Shown: positions 15,317 through 23,403 of the stretch, in pieces
How the letters are laid out: each line of letters opens with the position of its first letter
Numbering within the stretch: the first letter of the stretch is position 1
Assembly: GCA_019186845.1 (NCBI GenBank)
Contig: JABARW010000011.1
Coordinates: 1-64,000 of the forward strand
Reading direction: 5' to 3'
Length of the DNA: 64,000 bases
Origin: Planctomycetota bacterium
Lineage (GTDB): Bacteria; Planctomycetota; UBA8742; UBA2392
Notes under the pieces: model-generated
The model's database searches: none
Told to the model about the DNA's origin: nothing
Seen by the model: the letters and a program-made list of their open reading frames with translations, nothing else
Program-made: the position numbers and the translations under genes

Positions 15317-16576
15317 TCACTTGATGCTCGCAAGTTGCTTCTGCGCGAACTCGCGGTTGGCCTTCTCGCGCTCCTTGTCGGCCTGCTTCAGAACCTCGTT
15401 GTAGAACGCTTTGGCCTTGTCCTTGTTGCCCAGCGCCTGGTGGCAGGTGCCGCTGTAGTTCATCGCTGACAGCGCCCGAGGAAACTCGCGCAGCAGCCCC
15501 TCATAGAACGAAAGTGCCCGTTTCATCAGGTCGGGATACTCGCACTTGTTTCCCCCGTCCTTGATGCCCGCCGCCCGCCAGTAGTTGATGGCGCAAAGCT
15601 GCATCAGTTCGAAGTTGTGCGGGTCTCCTCGAAACAGCGCGTCAAAAATCTCGGCGGCTTCCTTGAACTTCTCGTCGATGATCAGCTTCTCCGCCCTCAG
15701 CCTGTTCTCGGAGATCACTTTCAGGTCGCTTTCCACGGAGGCCAGCGACTCCTTAACCTTCTCAAGGATGCGGGTGCTCGACCCGGTGGTGGTGCCCTTG
15801 AATGCCTTTTCAAATCGGCTGTACCTGTCCCGCAGCACGTGCAGGGCCAGCGTCGGCGCCTTCTTGCGCGTGCCAAAGGCGCCCCTGTCGTCGCCGCGGG
15901 CTGCGTCCAATTCCTTGAGTACAGTCTTGGCCTGCTTTTCCAGCTCGTTCAGGCGGGTCGTCTGGAGCTCTGGGGGGAGCAACAGAAAACCCTCGACACC
16001 GCTTTCAATGTCGCAGGTATCAACCAGCACCAGGCCACCCTGAGGTTTGGTCCATGCCTGCTTGGCGCAGAGATAGTCCTCGATCTCGCCCCGCAGGTTC
16101 GATGCCGTCTTGGAAAGGTGCGCCAGCTTGGCATTGGCCAAGTCGGGCTGCTTGCGGCCAAACAGCCAGATGGCCACCTGAACCACGACCTCCGGCCGGC
16201 AGCGTGGCACGTCAAACCAGGCCGCGACGCCGGAAGGAGGCAGGTCAGCCGGCTTGACCTTGTGCTTCACGCCCGTGGCCGTCCAGATCACCTGGCGGCT
16301 CTCGCCGTCAAAGCCGGACTTGGCCAAGGCCACCCAGGTCGACGTTGCAGCGTCAATGGAGTCCAGCTGACAGTAGATCGTCTCCTTGCCGCGCGGCAGA
16401 GCCAGGCGCAGCGGAGCGGGATCCTTGAGCCGGGGCTCCATCATTTTGTTCAGGCCGGCCTCAAACTCCTTGGCCAGCGCCTCTTCCGTCTTGCCGGGAA
16501 AGTGCGTCTCAACGAGGCCCGCATGGGCGCACGACGCGGCAAGCACGAGTGCCAGCAGCATTAGGGCGCGAGTCAT
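15317..16576 (-). CDS. Secreted 'FPGK' family protein with TPR-like C-terminus, paralogue 1 and head of the operon
   Basis: 419 residues with signal peptide MTRALMLLALVLAASCAHA and mature start GLVETHFPGKTEEALAKEFE. The ATG at 16576 has GGAGGA 8 bases upstream; the longer in-frame extension covers the promoter region. The architecture matches the next gene: an N-terminal domain, PEVVVQVAIWLFGRKQPDLANAKLAHL, DYLCAKQAWTKPQGGLVLVD, a coiled segment, FGTRKKAPTLALHVLRDR and TPR-like repeats (ALSFYEGLLREFPRALSAMNYSGTCHQALGNKDKAKAFYNEVL). It heads a five-gene minus-strand run of two secreted families that ends at the terminator at 10361-10388. Confidence 0.75.
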   Translation of the reverse strand: MTRALMLLALVLAASCAHAGLVETHFPGKTEEALAKEFEAGLNKMMEPRLKDPAPLRLALPRGKETIYCQLDSIDAATSTWVALAKSGFDGESRQVIWTATGVKHKVKPADLPPSGVAAWFDVPRCRPEVVVQVAIWLFGRKQPDLANAKLAHLSKTASNLRGEIEDYLCAKQAWTKPQGGLVLVDTCDIESGVEGFLLLPPELQTTRLNELEKQAKTVLKELDAARGDDRGAFGTRKKAPTLALHVLRDRYSRFEKAFKGTTTGSSTRILEKVKESLASVESDLKVISENRLRAEKLIIDEKFKEAAEIFDALFRGDPHNFELMQLCAINYWRAAGIKDGGNKCEYPDLMKRALSFYEGLLREFPRALSAMNYSGTCHQALGNKDKAKAFYNEVLKQADKEREKANREFAQKQLASIK

Positions 16577-16735
16577 GCTGGGTGTCCTCCACGGGCAATG
16601 CGGAACGCAATGAGCCCAAAAGGTTGTGTCGCGATACGTTGATCGCTTACCGACTGGAGAGAGTTTAGGCATCCCGGGCGCCCGGTTCCAGCAAGTTAGA
16701 TCCCCGTTTTCGGGGTGCCCAAAAGCAGGCGCAAG

Positions 16736-16766
16736 CAGAGCGGCCGGGCTGACCCCGGCCGCTCTG
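16736..16766 (-). terminator. Terminator hairpin after rpsA
   Basis: A 13-bp perfect stem (16736-16748 with 16754-16766, CAGAGCGGCCGGG and its complement) with a 5-base loop lies 21 bases past the rpsA stop at 16788. A T-rich stretch follows only after several bases. A second small hairpin (CCCCG/CGGGG) lies at about 16702-16715. Confidence 0.65.
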
Positions 16767-16787
16767 GAGATGCTGGATGCCAACCGC

Positions 16788-18422
16788 CTAGGCTTGGGCG
16801 GGCGCGTTGACGGCCGTCAGGCCGATCTTGCGTTCCTTGGGATCAAGCTTGATGACCTTCACCTTGATCTTCTGGCCCACCTTCACGCTTTCCTCACCAC
16901 CCTGTTCAGCGAGCTCGCTGATGTGCAGGAGACCCTCAAGCTCCGGCGTGAGCTCAACGAATACGCCGAAGTTGGTCACCTTGGTGATGGTGCCTTCCAC
17001 TTCCGTGTTGACGGCAAACTTCTTGGGAATCGTGCTTTCCCAGGGGTCAGTCTCAAGCTGCTTCATACCCAGCGCGATGCGGCGCTTTTCCGTATCGACA
17101 GCCAGCACGATGCACTCGACGACATCGCCCTTCTTGACCATCTCGTTCGGATGGCTGACCTTGCGCGTCCAGCTCATGTCGCTGACATGCAGCAGACCGT
17201 CGATGCCGGGTTCAATCTCGACGAACGCGCCGTAGCTGGTCAGGTTACGGATGGTGCCCTTGACCTTGACGCCGGGCTGGTACTTCTCGCTGGCGCGGTC
17301 CCAGGGGTTGGTTTCGAGCTGCTTCATGCCCAGGGAGATTTCCTGCTTCTCTTCGTTCACGCCGAGGATGACCACCTCGACGGAATCGCCGGGCTGTACC
17401 ACTTCACGCGGATCGTTGACGCGCTTGGTCCAGCTCATTTCACTGACGTGGACCAGACCCTCGATGCCCTCCTGAAGCTTGATGAAGGCGCCGTAGCTCA
17501 TGATGTTCACTACGCTGCCCTTGTGGCGCGAACCCACAGGATAGCGCTCGGCGATGCCTTCCCAGGGGCTGCTGGAAAGCTGCTTCATGCCCAGCGCGAT
17601 GCGTTCGCGCTCGCGATCCACCTTGAGTACCTTGACCTTGATGGGCATGTTGATCTGCACCACCTCGCTGGGGTGCTGGATGCGGCCCCATGTCATGTCG
17701 GTGATGTGCAGCAGGCCGTCGATGCCGCCGAGGTCCACAAAGGCACCGAAATCGGCGATGTTCTTCACCACGCCATCGCGGACCTGGCCTTCCTCGATTT
17801 CGCTCAGCAGGGCCTGCTTGAGGCGCTCGCGGTTGCGCTCCTGCAGCTTGCGGGCGCTGACCACGATGTTCTCGCGGGCCTCATCGATCTTGATGATTTC
17901 GCACTCGAGCTCGTCGCCGATGAACTCGTTGATGTCGCGGGTGCGGCGGATTGAAACCTGCGAAGCGGGCAGGAAGGCCGGAACCCCGATGTCGATGAGC
18001 AGACCGCCCTTGATCTTCTTGGTGATCCTGCCGTTGACTACGTCGCCTTCCTTGTGCTTCTTGACGACGTTCTCCCAGTTCATCTTGCGGTCGGCCTTGC
18101 GCTTGGACAGGCCGATCAGTCCGTCTTCGTTTTCAAGCTCCTCGATAAGGACGGTGATTTCCTCGCCGACCTTGGGGATATTGCCGTCTTCAAACTCGTG
18201 GCCGTCCACCACGCCGACAGTCTTGGCGCCGAAATCGACGATGAGGCGGTCCTTGTTGGCGCTGACAACCTTGCCCTTGACAATCGCGTCCTCTGCGAAG
18301 TGCTTGGCCGTGGGCGCGTACTTGCTCTCGTCGGGCTCCTTCCAAAGCTGGTTGAGCTCGGCGTCGACAAGGTCGGACTTCGGTCCGTATTCGCGAATCA
18401 GGGGATTAATGGCTTTCAACAT
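16788..18422 (-). CDS. rpsA: 30S ribosomal protein S1
   Basis: 544 residues containing six S1 RNA-binding repeats spaced about 85 residues apart, including VVKNIADFGAFVDLGGIDGLLHITDMTW, VVNIMSYGAFIKLQEGIEGLVHVSEMSW, TIRNLTSYGAFVEIEPGIDGLLHVSDMSW and TITKVTNFGVFVELTPELEGLLHISEL. Repeats 3-6 carry the full RNA-binding signature and are followed by IALGMKQL linkers. Repeats 1 and 2 are more divergent, as usual for the ribosome-docking domains of S1. The length matches bacterial S1. The ATG at 18422 lacks a clear Shine-Dalgarno, which is common for this gene. It is transcribed alone from the promoter at 18531-18558. Confidence 0.97.
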   Translation of the reverse strand: MLKAINPLIREYGPKSDLVDAELNQLWKEPDESKYAPTAKHFAEDAIVKGKVVSANKDRLIVDFGAKTVGVVDGHEFEDGNIPKVGEEITVLIEELENEDGLIGLSKRKADRKMNWENVVKKHKEGDVVNGRITKKIKGGLLIDIGVPAFLPASQVSIRRTRDINEFIGDELECEIIKIDEARENIVVSARKLQERNRERLKQALLSEIEEGQVRDGVVKNIADFGAFVDLGGIDGLLHITDMTWGRIQHPSEVVQINMPIKVKVLKVDRERERIALGMKQLSSSPWEGIAERYPVGSRHKGSVVNIMSYGAFIKLQEGIEGLVHVSEMSWTKRVNDPREVVQPGDSVEVVILGVNEEKQEISLGMKQLETNPWDRASEKYQPGVKVKGTIRNLTSYGAFVEIEPGIDGLLHVSDMSWTRKVSHPNEMVKKGDVVECIVLAVDTEKRRIALGMKQLETDPWESTIPKKFAVNTEVEGTITKVTNFGVFVELTPELEGLLHISELAEQGGEESVKVGQKIKVKVIKLDPKERKIGLTAVNAPAQA

Positions 18423-18530
18423 GCGGTAGGTTTGAGGGCTGCTCTCTCTCCGGACGGCGACCCTCGGCGCCGGCCTGGTGTCAGCCGCTTCGCGTCACGC
18501 GACGCTGCCAAGGGGCTGCAAGGGGCGCAA

Positions 18531-18558
18531 AGGATAGCCTGCGGCGGGCCGTTGGCAA
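18531..18558 (-). promoter_or_regulatory. Candidate rpsA promoter
   Basis: TTGCCA (18558-18553) and TATCCT (18536-18531) are 16 bases apart on the minus strand, about 110 bases before the rpsA ATG. The resulting leader contains a TCGCGT/ACGCGA inverted repeat around 18488-18502. Confidence 0.55.
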
Positions 18559-18578
18559 GGGGCCGCACCTGCGGCCGC

Positions 18579-19550
18579 CTAGTCCGGGTCTCGTTCCTGG
18601 TTGAGTACCCCTGACGCAATCAGGGCTTCTCGCATTTCGCCGGACAGATAGAGCGCGGCACGCTGCATCTCTTCTTCGCTGGAAACCTGGAGCCACTGTA
18701 CCCGCGGAAACTGCCTGAAGAACGTCATGCTCTTGCGGGCGTAGGTCTTGACGTCTTTGCGCGTCATTTCGATGGCCTGGGCCATGGTGAGTTCGCCCCT
18801 GAGATGCGCCAGCAGCCGCTTGTAGCCGTGTGCCTCGGCAGCGGTACGAGAAAAACCCCAGCGTTCACGGACGTTCCTCACTTCGTCAAGCCAGCCGGCT
18901 GCCATCATGCGGTCGACGCGCTCAAGCACACGCCCATAAAGCATCTCGCGCGGCCAGGCAATCCCTGTCAGGACCCACTGAACGTCATCACGGGCCTCAG
19001 CCCAGGGACTGAGCTCGCTCATGGGCTTGCCCTTGAGCATCACGTGTTCGAGCGCCCGGACGATGCGCTTGACATCATTGGGATGCAGTTGCCTGGCACG
19101 CTGCGGGTCGCGCCGGCCGAGTTCGTCGTAGAGCGCGTCGCCCGGAGTCGCTTCAAGCCGGGCGCGCAATTCCGGGTCGGGCGAGGGGCCGCCCTGGATG
19201 CCGTACATCAGCGCTTTGAGGTAGAGCGGAGCTGTGACATCCAGAATTGGAAGCCGGCCCCGTTGGTGAACCTGTGCCAACAAGGGCCCGGCGTAATCAA
19301 GAAACTGGGCGACGGAGAAGGTTTCGCTTGGGTCAATCAGGTCCAAGCCATGATGGGGAACCTCCGCCCGATCCCGGGCCGAAGGCTTGGCCGTGCCGAC
19401 ATCAAGGTGCCGGTAGACCTTCATGGCATCGACGCTGATGATCTCCGATGCAAGCCGCCGCGCGATGGCCATGGCCAGCAGCGACTTTCCGCTGGCTGTG
19501 GGTCCCAGCACCACGAGAACGGGAGGCTTTGCTGTGACTTGCCCTGCCAT
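18579..19550 (-). CDS. miaA: tRNA dimethylallyltransferase
   Basis: 323 residues transferring an isoprenyl group to A37 of tRNAs that read U-starting codons. Visible are the P-loop LVVLGPTASGKSLLA (residues 11-25), the catalytic segment SEIISVDAMKVYRHLDVGTAKPS with its Asp, VPHHGLDLIDPSETFSVAQF and the tRNA-binding HPNDVKRIVRALEH. The usual GGTGLY before the lysine-rich helix is replaced by DVTAPLYLKAL, a small oddity. The ATG at 19550 lies 6 bases after the der stop, so the two are probably co-transcribed. A GGCCGC/GCGGCC inverted repeat just after the stop (about 18561-18576) could terminate the transcript before the rpsA promoter. Confidence 0.95.
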   Translation of the reverse strand: MAGQVTAKPPVLVVLGPTASGKSLLAMAIARRLASEIISVDAMKVYRHLDVGTAKPSARDRAEVPHHGLDLIDPSETFSVAQFLDYAGPLLAQVHQRGRLPILDVTAPLYLKALMYGIQGGPSPDPELRARLEATPGDALYDELGRRDPQRARQLHPNDVKRIVRALEHVMLKGKPMSELSPWAEARDDVQWVLTGIAWPREMLYGRVLERVDRMMAAGWLDEVRNVRERWGFSRTAAEAHGYKRLLAHLRGELTMAQAIEMTRKDVKTYARKSMTFFRQFPRVQWLQVSSEEEMQRAALYLSGEMREALIASGVLNQERDPD

Positions 19551-19555
19551 GCGCG

Positions 19556-21322
19556 CTACGCCTGGAGTTTGGCCAGCTCGACGCGCTCCCTTGCCTTCAG
19601 CTTCAAGCGGATGGGCACCTCGCCGTAGGGAGTTTTCTCCTGCAACTGGCGCACGAGATAGCGCCTCCAGTTCTCGGGGAAGAGGTCGGGGTCGTTGACG
19701 AAGAGCACGATGGTGGGCGGGTAGATATCTGTCTGCGTGGCATAGAACAGGCGTCCAAGCTTGTTCTTGCGCGGCTGCGGGTGATGCTTCTCGTAGGCAG
19801 CGTTGACGATGCGATTGAGTTCGCCGGTACCGATGCGGATTCCGGCCTGGGCATGAAGATCCCGTGCGATCTCCAGCGTGGCAAACACGTTCTGGCCGGT
19901 CTTTGCCGAGAGAAAGACCATGGGCGCAAAGTCGATGTCGCCGAGCTTCTTGGCCAGATAGTCCCGGTATTCGTCCGTAGTGTAGCCCGTTGCGAGGTCC
20001 CATTTGTTGATGCCGATGATGATCGGCTTGGTTTCCCGCAGCGCGACTTCCACCAGTTCACGGTCCAGGCGTGTGACCGGCTCGCGCGCGTCCAGCAGCA
20101 GCAGTATGACGCTTGCACGCCTCACGGCCCGCAGAGACCTCGACTGGCTGAAGAAATCCACGCTGCTCTCGAAGCTCTGCTTCTTGCGCAGGCCCGCGGT
20201 ATCAATGACCACGACGGATTTGCCGTCAAACTCCAGCCGCACGTCCACACTGTCGCGGGTAGTGCCGGGCAGCTCGCTGACGATGACGCGATTGTCCCCG
20301 GCCAGCGTATTGACCAGCGAACTCTTGCCCGCGTTGCGACGCCCCACGATGGCAAGCATCATTTCGGGCGGTTCGAGCCGCTCGGCCGCCGTCTTTGGCG
20401 GAAGCTGGCCGATGATGGCTCGCTTGAGCGCGCGGATGTTGCGGCCCTGCTTGGCACTGATGGGGTTGGGGTCGCCCAAGCCCAGTTCGTGAAACGACTG
20501 CGCCAGATCGTCCTGATGCGGAACATCCGCCTTGTTCGCCACCAGCAGCACGGGGCGGCCCGTGCGCCTGAGCATCTGGGCTGTCTGTCGGTCCAGAGTG
20601 GTGGGGCCGTCCTTAGCATCGACAACAAAGAGAATCAGGTCGGCGCGCGCAATGCCGTACTGGATCTGCTCATGGACGTGATCTTCCACCAGGGCTTCGT
20701 CGACAATGCCGATGCCGGCCGTGTCGTACAGCTCTACGACGCGCTGCTGACCCATCTCGCGAATGCCTACCAGCGCGCTGACGCGGTCGCGCGTGGTGCC
20801 GGGACGCGGATCTTCAATGGCAATGCGGCTGCCGGCCAGCCGGTTGAAAAGGCTGCTCTTGCCCACGTTAGGGCGACCAACAATGGCCACCACGGGAAGT
20901 CTTCCTGCCGGCAATTCCTCGGGCTCCTCGGCGTCGAGCTGCCCGGCGGTTTCTTCGTCTTCAGTCTCGGCAACTTCCAGGCTCTGCTCACCTTCGTCGT
21001 CAGAGAGCCATGAGCCCTCTTCCGAGTAATCGTCAAGGCCCGTGCTCGTGTCGGGCGTCTGTGTCCCTCCCGGCGGGTTGGCCTTCAGCCGGCGCTGCTC
21101 TTCCATGAAGGCTTCGGCCCGATTCTGCATGGCCGTGCGCGTCATGCGTGTCCTGGGCTTTTCGTCCTTGCGCTTGTGGCGCGCCCTGGCTTCCTCGGGG
21201 TTGCGTGAAGGCTCAGGCCTGCGCTTGCCCGATCCGCCTCCCGCCGAGCGCGGCGCGCGGATCTTGGAGCCCCCTGAGCCCCTGGCCTTGGTGAATCTCG
21301 ATTGACTTGAGCGCTTGGGCAT
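19556..21322 (-). CDS. der: Ribosome-assembly GTPase Der with long disordered N-terminal extension
   Basis: 588 residues. Two tandem GTPase domains are clear: VAIVGRPNVGKSSLFNRL with DPRPGTTRD, YDTAG and NKAD in the first; LAIVGRRNAGKSSLVNTL with ELPGTTRDSV, IDTAGLRKK and INKWDL in the second. A KH-like C-terminal domain follows (QTDIYPPTIVLFVNDPDLF). Der acts in 50S subunit maturation. Ordinary Der has about 440-490 residues; here about 140 extra N-terminal residues are first basic (MPKRSSQSRFTKARGSGGS) and then strongly acidic (DDYSEEGSWLSDDEGEQS). The start at 21322 is kept because that frame is open and low in hydrophobics, but a later start cannot be excluded. Confidence 0.95.
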   Translation of the reverse strand: MPKRSSQSRFTKARGSGGSKIRAPRSAGGGSGKRRPEPSRNPEEARARHKRKDEKPRTRMTRTAMQNRAEAFMEEQRRLKANPPGGTQTPDTSTGLDDYSEEGSWLSDDEGEQSLEVAETEDEETAGQLDAEEPEELPAGRLPVVAIVGRPNVGKSSLFNRLAGSRIAIEDPRPGTTRDRVSALVGIREMGQQRVVELYDTAGIGIVDEALVEDHVHEQIQYGIARADLILFVVDAKDGPTTLDRQTAQMLRRTGRPVLLVANKADVPHQDDLAQSFHELGLGDPNPISAKQGRNIRALKRAIIGQLPPKTAAERLEPPEMMLAIVGRRNAGKSSLVNTLAGDNRVIVSELPGTTRDSVDVRLEFDGKSVVVIDTAGLRKKQSFESSVDFFSQSRSLRAVRRASVILLLLDAREPVTRLDRELVEVALRETKPIIIGINKWDLATGYTTDEYRDYLAKKLGDIDFAPMVFLSAKTGQNVFATLEIARDLHAQAGIRIGTGELNRIVNAAYEKHHPQPRKNKLGRLFYATQTDIYPPTIVLFVNDPDLFPENWRRYLVRQLQEKTPYGEVPIRLKLKARERVELAKLQA

Positions 21323-21338
21323 TTCCGGTCCAATGCAA

Positions 21339-21363
21339 CGCGGCAGGCCCCGTGCCTGCCGCG
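21339..21363 (-). terminator. Hairpin after the Bax-inhibitor family gene
   Basis: A 10-bp perfect stem (21339-21348 with 21354-21363, CGCGGCAGGC and its complement) with a 5-base loop lies between the stop at 21392 and the der start. The tail is not clearly U-rich. Confidence 0.5.
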
Positions 21364-21391
21364 CTGAGGTTACAAGCGTTCTGGTCAGTGG

Positions 21392-22216
21392 CTACCTGCG
21401 GTCAGCGAGTAGGAGCAAGATGTACTTGAACAGGGCAAAGAAGTCATAGAACAGCATGAGGGCCGCAGTCACGGCGTCATTGCTGATGAAGTAGGCGCGG
21501 GTCACTTGAGAGGTGTCATAGAGGATGAACCCGATAAACAGCAGGGTTCCGCCCACAACAATCAAGCGATGCATTCCGCTGGCGAAAGGCACGAAGAGAT
21601 TGAGCAAAATGAGGCAGAGCAGAACTATGAGTCCGAGGAAGAGCGCACCGCCCAGATTGCGGAAGTCGCGCCCTGTCGTCAGCGTGTAAACCGTCAAGCC
21701 GAAGAACGTCACGGCCGTAACGGCAAAGGCTGCCACCACTGTCAGCCCCATCCCCTGGTGCACGAAGGCCCCCACCAGAGGCGTGGTCATGAACCCGGCC
21801 GACGCGGCAAATACGTAAAGCAGCCCCAGCTTGAGCGGGCTGTGATTCTTGCGCATGAAAATGACGGTCAAATACGAGCCAAAGAAAACCACCAGAGTGC
21901 CAAGCGCGAAGCCGGATACCAGGCCGGCTTTTCCCGTGGCAATCAAGTGATCCATGGCGTACACGCCGCCGAGGCAAGCTGCCGTGGCCACAAACAACGC
22001 CACGGAAAAATAGGCGTAAACGCGCTTGGTGAATGCCACGACGGCGCTGTCTTCCAGCGCGCCGTCATAACGCGCGTCATAGAGATCAATGGCTTCCACC
22101 TGGGGCTGACCCAATGCATGGGGCGTTGCGCCAGGCGGCGCGGCGTAGCCGCGCGCAAAGGGGTTTGCATTGTTGTGGGGCGGCTGGGCCGGACCCCAGG
22201 GGTTATTTCTATTCAT
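21392..22216 (-). CDS. Bax inhibitor-1/YccA-family membrane protein
   Basis: 274 residues: a Pro/Asn-rich cytoplasmic N-terminus of about 75 residues, then seven hydrophobic segments. The family signature is present in YLTVIFMRKNHSPLKLGLLYVFAASAGFMTTPL and in LLFIGFILYDTSQVTRAYF, which carries the conserved Asp pair region. The C-terminal AALMLFYDFFALFKYILLLL is typical. Members are TMBIM-type channels or modulators; bacterial BsYetJ is a pH-sensitive calcium leak. The physiological role here is unknown. GGGAG lies 6 bases before the ATG at 22216. It follows trpS by 32 bases and probably shares its transcript. Confidence 0.9.
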   Translation of the reverse strand: MNRNNPWGPAQPPHNNANPFARGYAAPPGATPHALGQPQVEAIDLYDARYDGALEDSAVVAFTKRVYAYFSVALFVATAACLGGVYAMDHLIATGKAGLVSGFALGTLVVFFGSYLTVIFMRKNHSPLKLGLLYVFAASAGFMTTPLVGAFVHQGMGLTVVAAFAVTAVTFFGLTVYTLTTGRDFRNLGGALFLGLIVLLCLILLNLFVPFASGMHRLIVVGGTLLFIGFILYDTSQVTRAYFISNDAVTAALMLFYDFFALFKYILLLLADRR

Positions 22217-22248
22217 GTGCAACTCCCGTTACGGTTCTAGCGAGGATG

Positions 22249-23241
22249 CTATCTCAGCCCGGTCACTTTGCGAACTTCGTCCATCAGTTCTGATGCGATT
22301 TTCCGCGCCCTCTCCGCGCCGCGGGCCAGCACCCCATCGACGTAATCCGTATTCTTGACCAACTCGGCCTGACGGCTGCGGGCCTCTCCGAATTGTCGCA
22401 TGAACAACTGCAGCAACTGCTTCTTGAAGTCCCCGTAGCCTACCCCGCCGTGAGTGTACTGATCTCGAATGACGGCCAGTTCCTCGGGTGTGGCAAAGAG
22501 CTTGAGCAGCGCAAAGACATTGCACCTGTCGGGATCCTTGGGGGCCTCGACGGGCGTGCTGTCCGTCTTGATGCTCATGATGCGCTTTTGCGTTTCCTTA
22601 TCAGGGGCAAATAGCTCAATCGTGTTGCCGTAGCTTTTGCTCATCTTCTGGCCATCGATGCCCGGCACAATGGCCGTGTTTTCCATGATCATGGGATCGG
22701 GCAGCTTGAGCACCCCACCTTTGCCCGTCGCAGGGTCAAAGCCGGGGCAATAGGTCTGGTTGAACTTCACGGCGATGTCGCGCGTGATTTCCAGGTGCTG
22801 CTTCTGGTCTTTCCCCACGGGAACCACGTCGCTCTGGTAGATCAGAATGTCCGCCGCCATCAGCACCGGATAGGCAAAGAGCCCGTGGTCGGGCGAGATG
22901 CCATGGGCGACCTTGTCCTTGTAGCTGTGGGCGCGCTCAAGCAGGCCCATGGGTGTCACGGTGCTGAGAATCCAGCTCAACTCGCTCACCTCGGGCACGT
23001 CGCTCTGCTTGAACAGAGTGGCACGCTCGGGGTCGAGTCCCAGGGCGAGAAAAGTAATGACCACATCGCGCGTGAGTTCACGCAACTTGGCAGCATCCCG
23101 CACCGTGGTAAGTGCGTGAAGGTCAGCGATGAAATAGAGCCCGCTGCCCTTGTGCTGCAGATCTACAAACTGGCGGATGGCCCCAAAGTAATTGCCGATG
23201 TGAAGCCTGCCGCTGGGTTGCACTCCGCTGAGGATGCGCAT
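22249..23241 (-). CDS. trpS: Tryptophanyl-tRNA synthetase
   Basis: 330 residues, the normal length for bacterial TrpRS, which charges tRNA-Trp. It has the class I signatures MRILSGVQPSGRLHIGNYFGAI (HIGN) and DGQKMSKSYGN (KMSKS), with YPVLMAADILIYQSDVVPVGKDQKQHLEITRD between them for Trp and ATP binding. AAGGG lies 6 bases before the ATG. The leader upstream (23242-23403) contains a promoter, a Trp-rich leader peptide and a terminator 25 bases before the ATG, so expression is very probably controlled by attenuation. A Bax-inhibitor family gene follows. Confidence 0.97.
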   Translation of the reverse strand: MRILSGVQPSGRLHIGNYFGAIRQFVDLQHKGSGLYFIADLHALTTVRDAAKLRELTRDVVITFLALGLDPERATLFKQSDVPEVSELSWILSTVTPMGLLERAHSYKDKVAHGISPDHGLFAYPVLMAADILIYQSDVVPVGKDQKQHLEITRDIAVKFNQTYCPGFDPATGKGGVLKLPDPMIMENTAIVPGIDGQKMSKSYGNTIELFAPDKETQKRIMSIKTDSTPVEAPKDPDRCNVFALLKLFATPEELAVIRDQYTHGGVGYGDFKKQLLQLFMRQFGEARSRQAELVKNTDYVDGVLARGAERARKIASELMDEVRKVTGLR

Positions 23242-23264
23242 GTCTTGCCCTTCAAACTGGCCAG

Positions 23265-23290
23265 AAAAACAAAACGCCCGTCGCCGGGCG
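23265..23290 (-). terminator. Attenuator terminator in the trpS leader
   Basis: CGCCCG (23290-23285), a GCGA tetraloop and CGGGCG (23280-23275) are followed on the minus strand by a run of nine U in ten bases interrupted by one G (23274-23265). This is the best intrinsic terminator in the window. It sits inside the trpS 5' leader, 24 bases before the start codon, so it must be bypassed for trpS to be made. Confidence 0.85.
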
Positions 23291-23326
23291 CATGGTCTGC
23301 GTTGTCGCCAACGCTACCTTCGCCCG
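23285..23326 (-). promoter_or_regulatory. Antiterminator arms of the trpS attenuator
   Basis: CGGGCG at 23326-23321, inside the end of the leader peptide reading frame, can pair with CGCCCG at 23290-23285, the 5' arm of the terminator. Between them lies an independent 6-bp hairpin (GCGTTG/CAACGC, 23314-23299). A ribosome stalled at the Trp codons would leave the upstream CGGGCG free. A ribosome reaching the stop codon at 23314 would cover it and allow the terminator to form. Confidence 0.75.
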
Positions 23327-23367
23327 CTTCCGCTCCACCACCAGCCGCTGATGTTCGTGCGCTTCAT
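23314..23367 (-). CDS. trpS leader peptide with three consecutive Trp codons
   Basis: The ATG at 23367 opens a 17-codon frame, MKRTNISGWWWSGSGRR, ending in TAG at 23314. Three TGG codons in a row are very improbable by chance and are placed just ahead of alternative pairing arms and a U-tailed terminator. The -10 element of the candidate promoter ends 8 bases before the ATG, so the peptide would be translated from a nearly leaderless message. Its role would be to sense charged tRNA-Trp, not to act as a protein. Confidence 0.85.
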   Translation of the reverse strand: MKRTNISGWWWSGSGRR

Positions 23368-23375
23368 GGGCGCCA

Positions 23376-23403
23376 GAGATAGCACGCCTGAACCCAGCGT
23401 CAA
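23376..23403 (-). promoter_or_regulatory. Candidate promoter of the trpS leader
   Basis: TTGACG (23403-23398) overlaps the rqcH stop codon and is followed after 16 bases by TATCTC (23381-23376), preceded by an extended -10 TGC. The start of transcription would fall at or within two bases of the leader-peptide ATG. Confidence 0.6.

Noticed and set aside
16626..17954. 442-codon plus-strand frame opposite rpsA
   Set aside because: It is a shadow of the S1 repeats, which explains its own apparent internal repeats.
23242..23399. T-box riboswitch in the trpS leader
   Set aside because: There is no T-box motif or specifier stem. A translated Trp-rich peptide with alternative hairpins explains the structure better.
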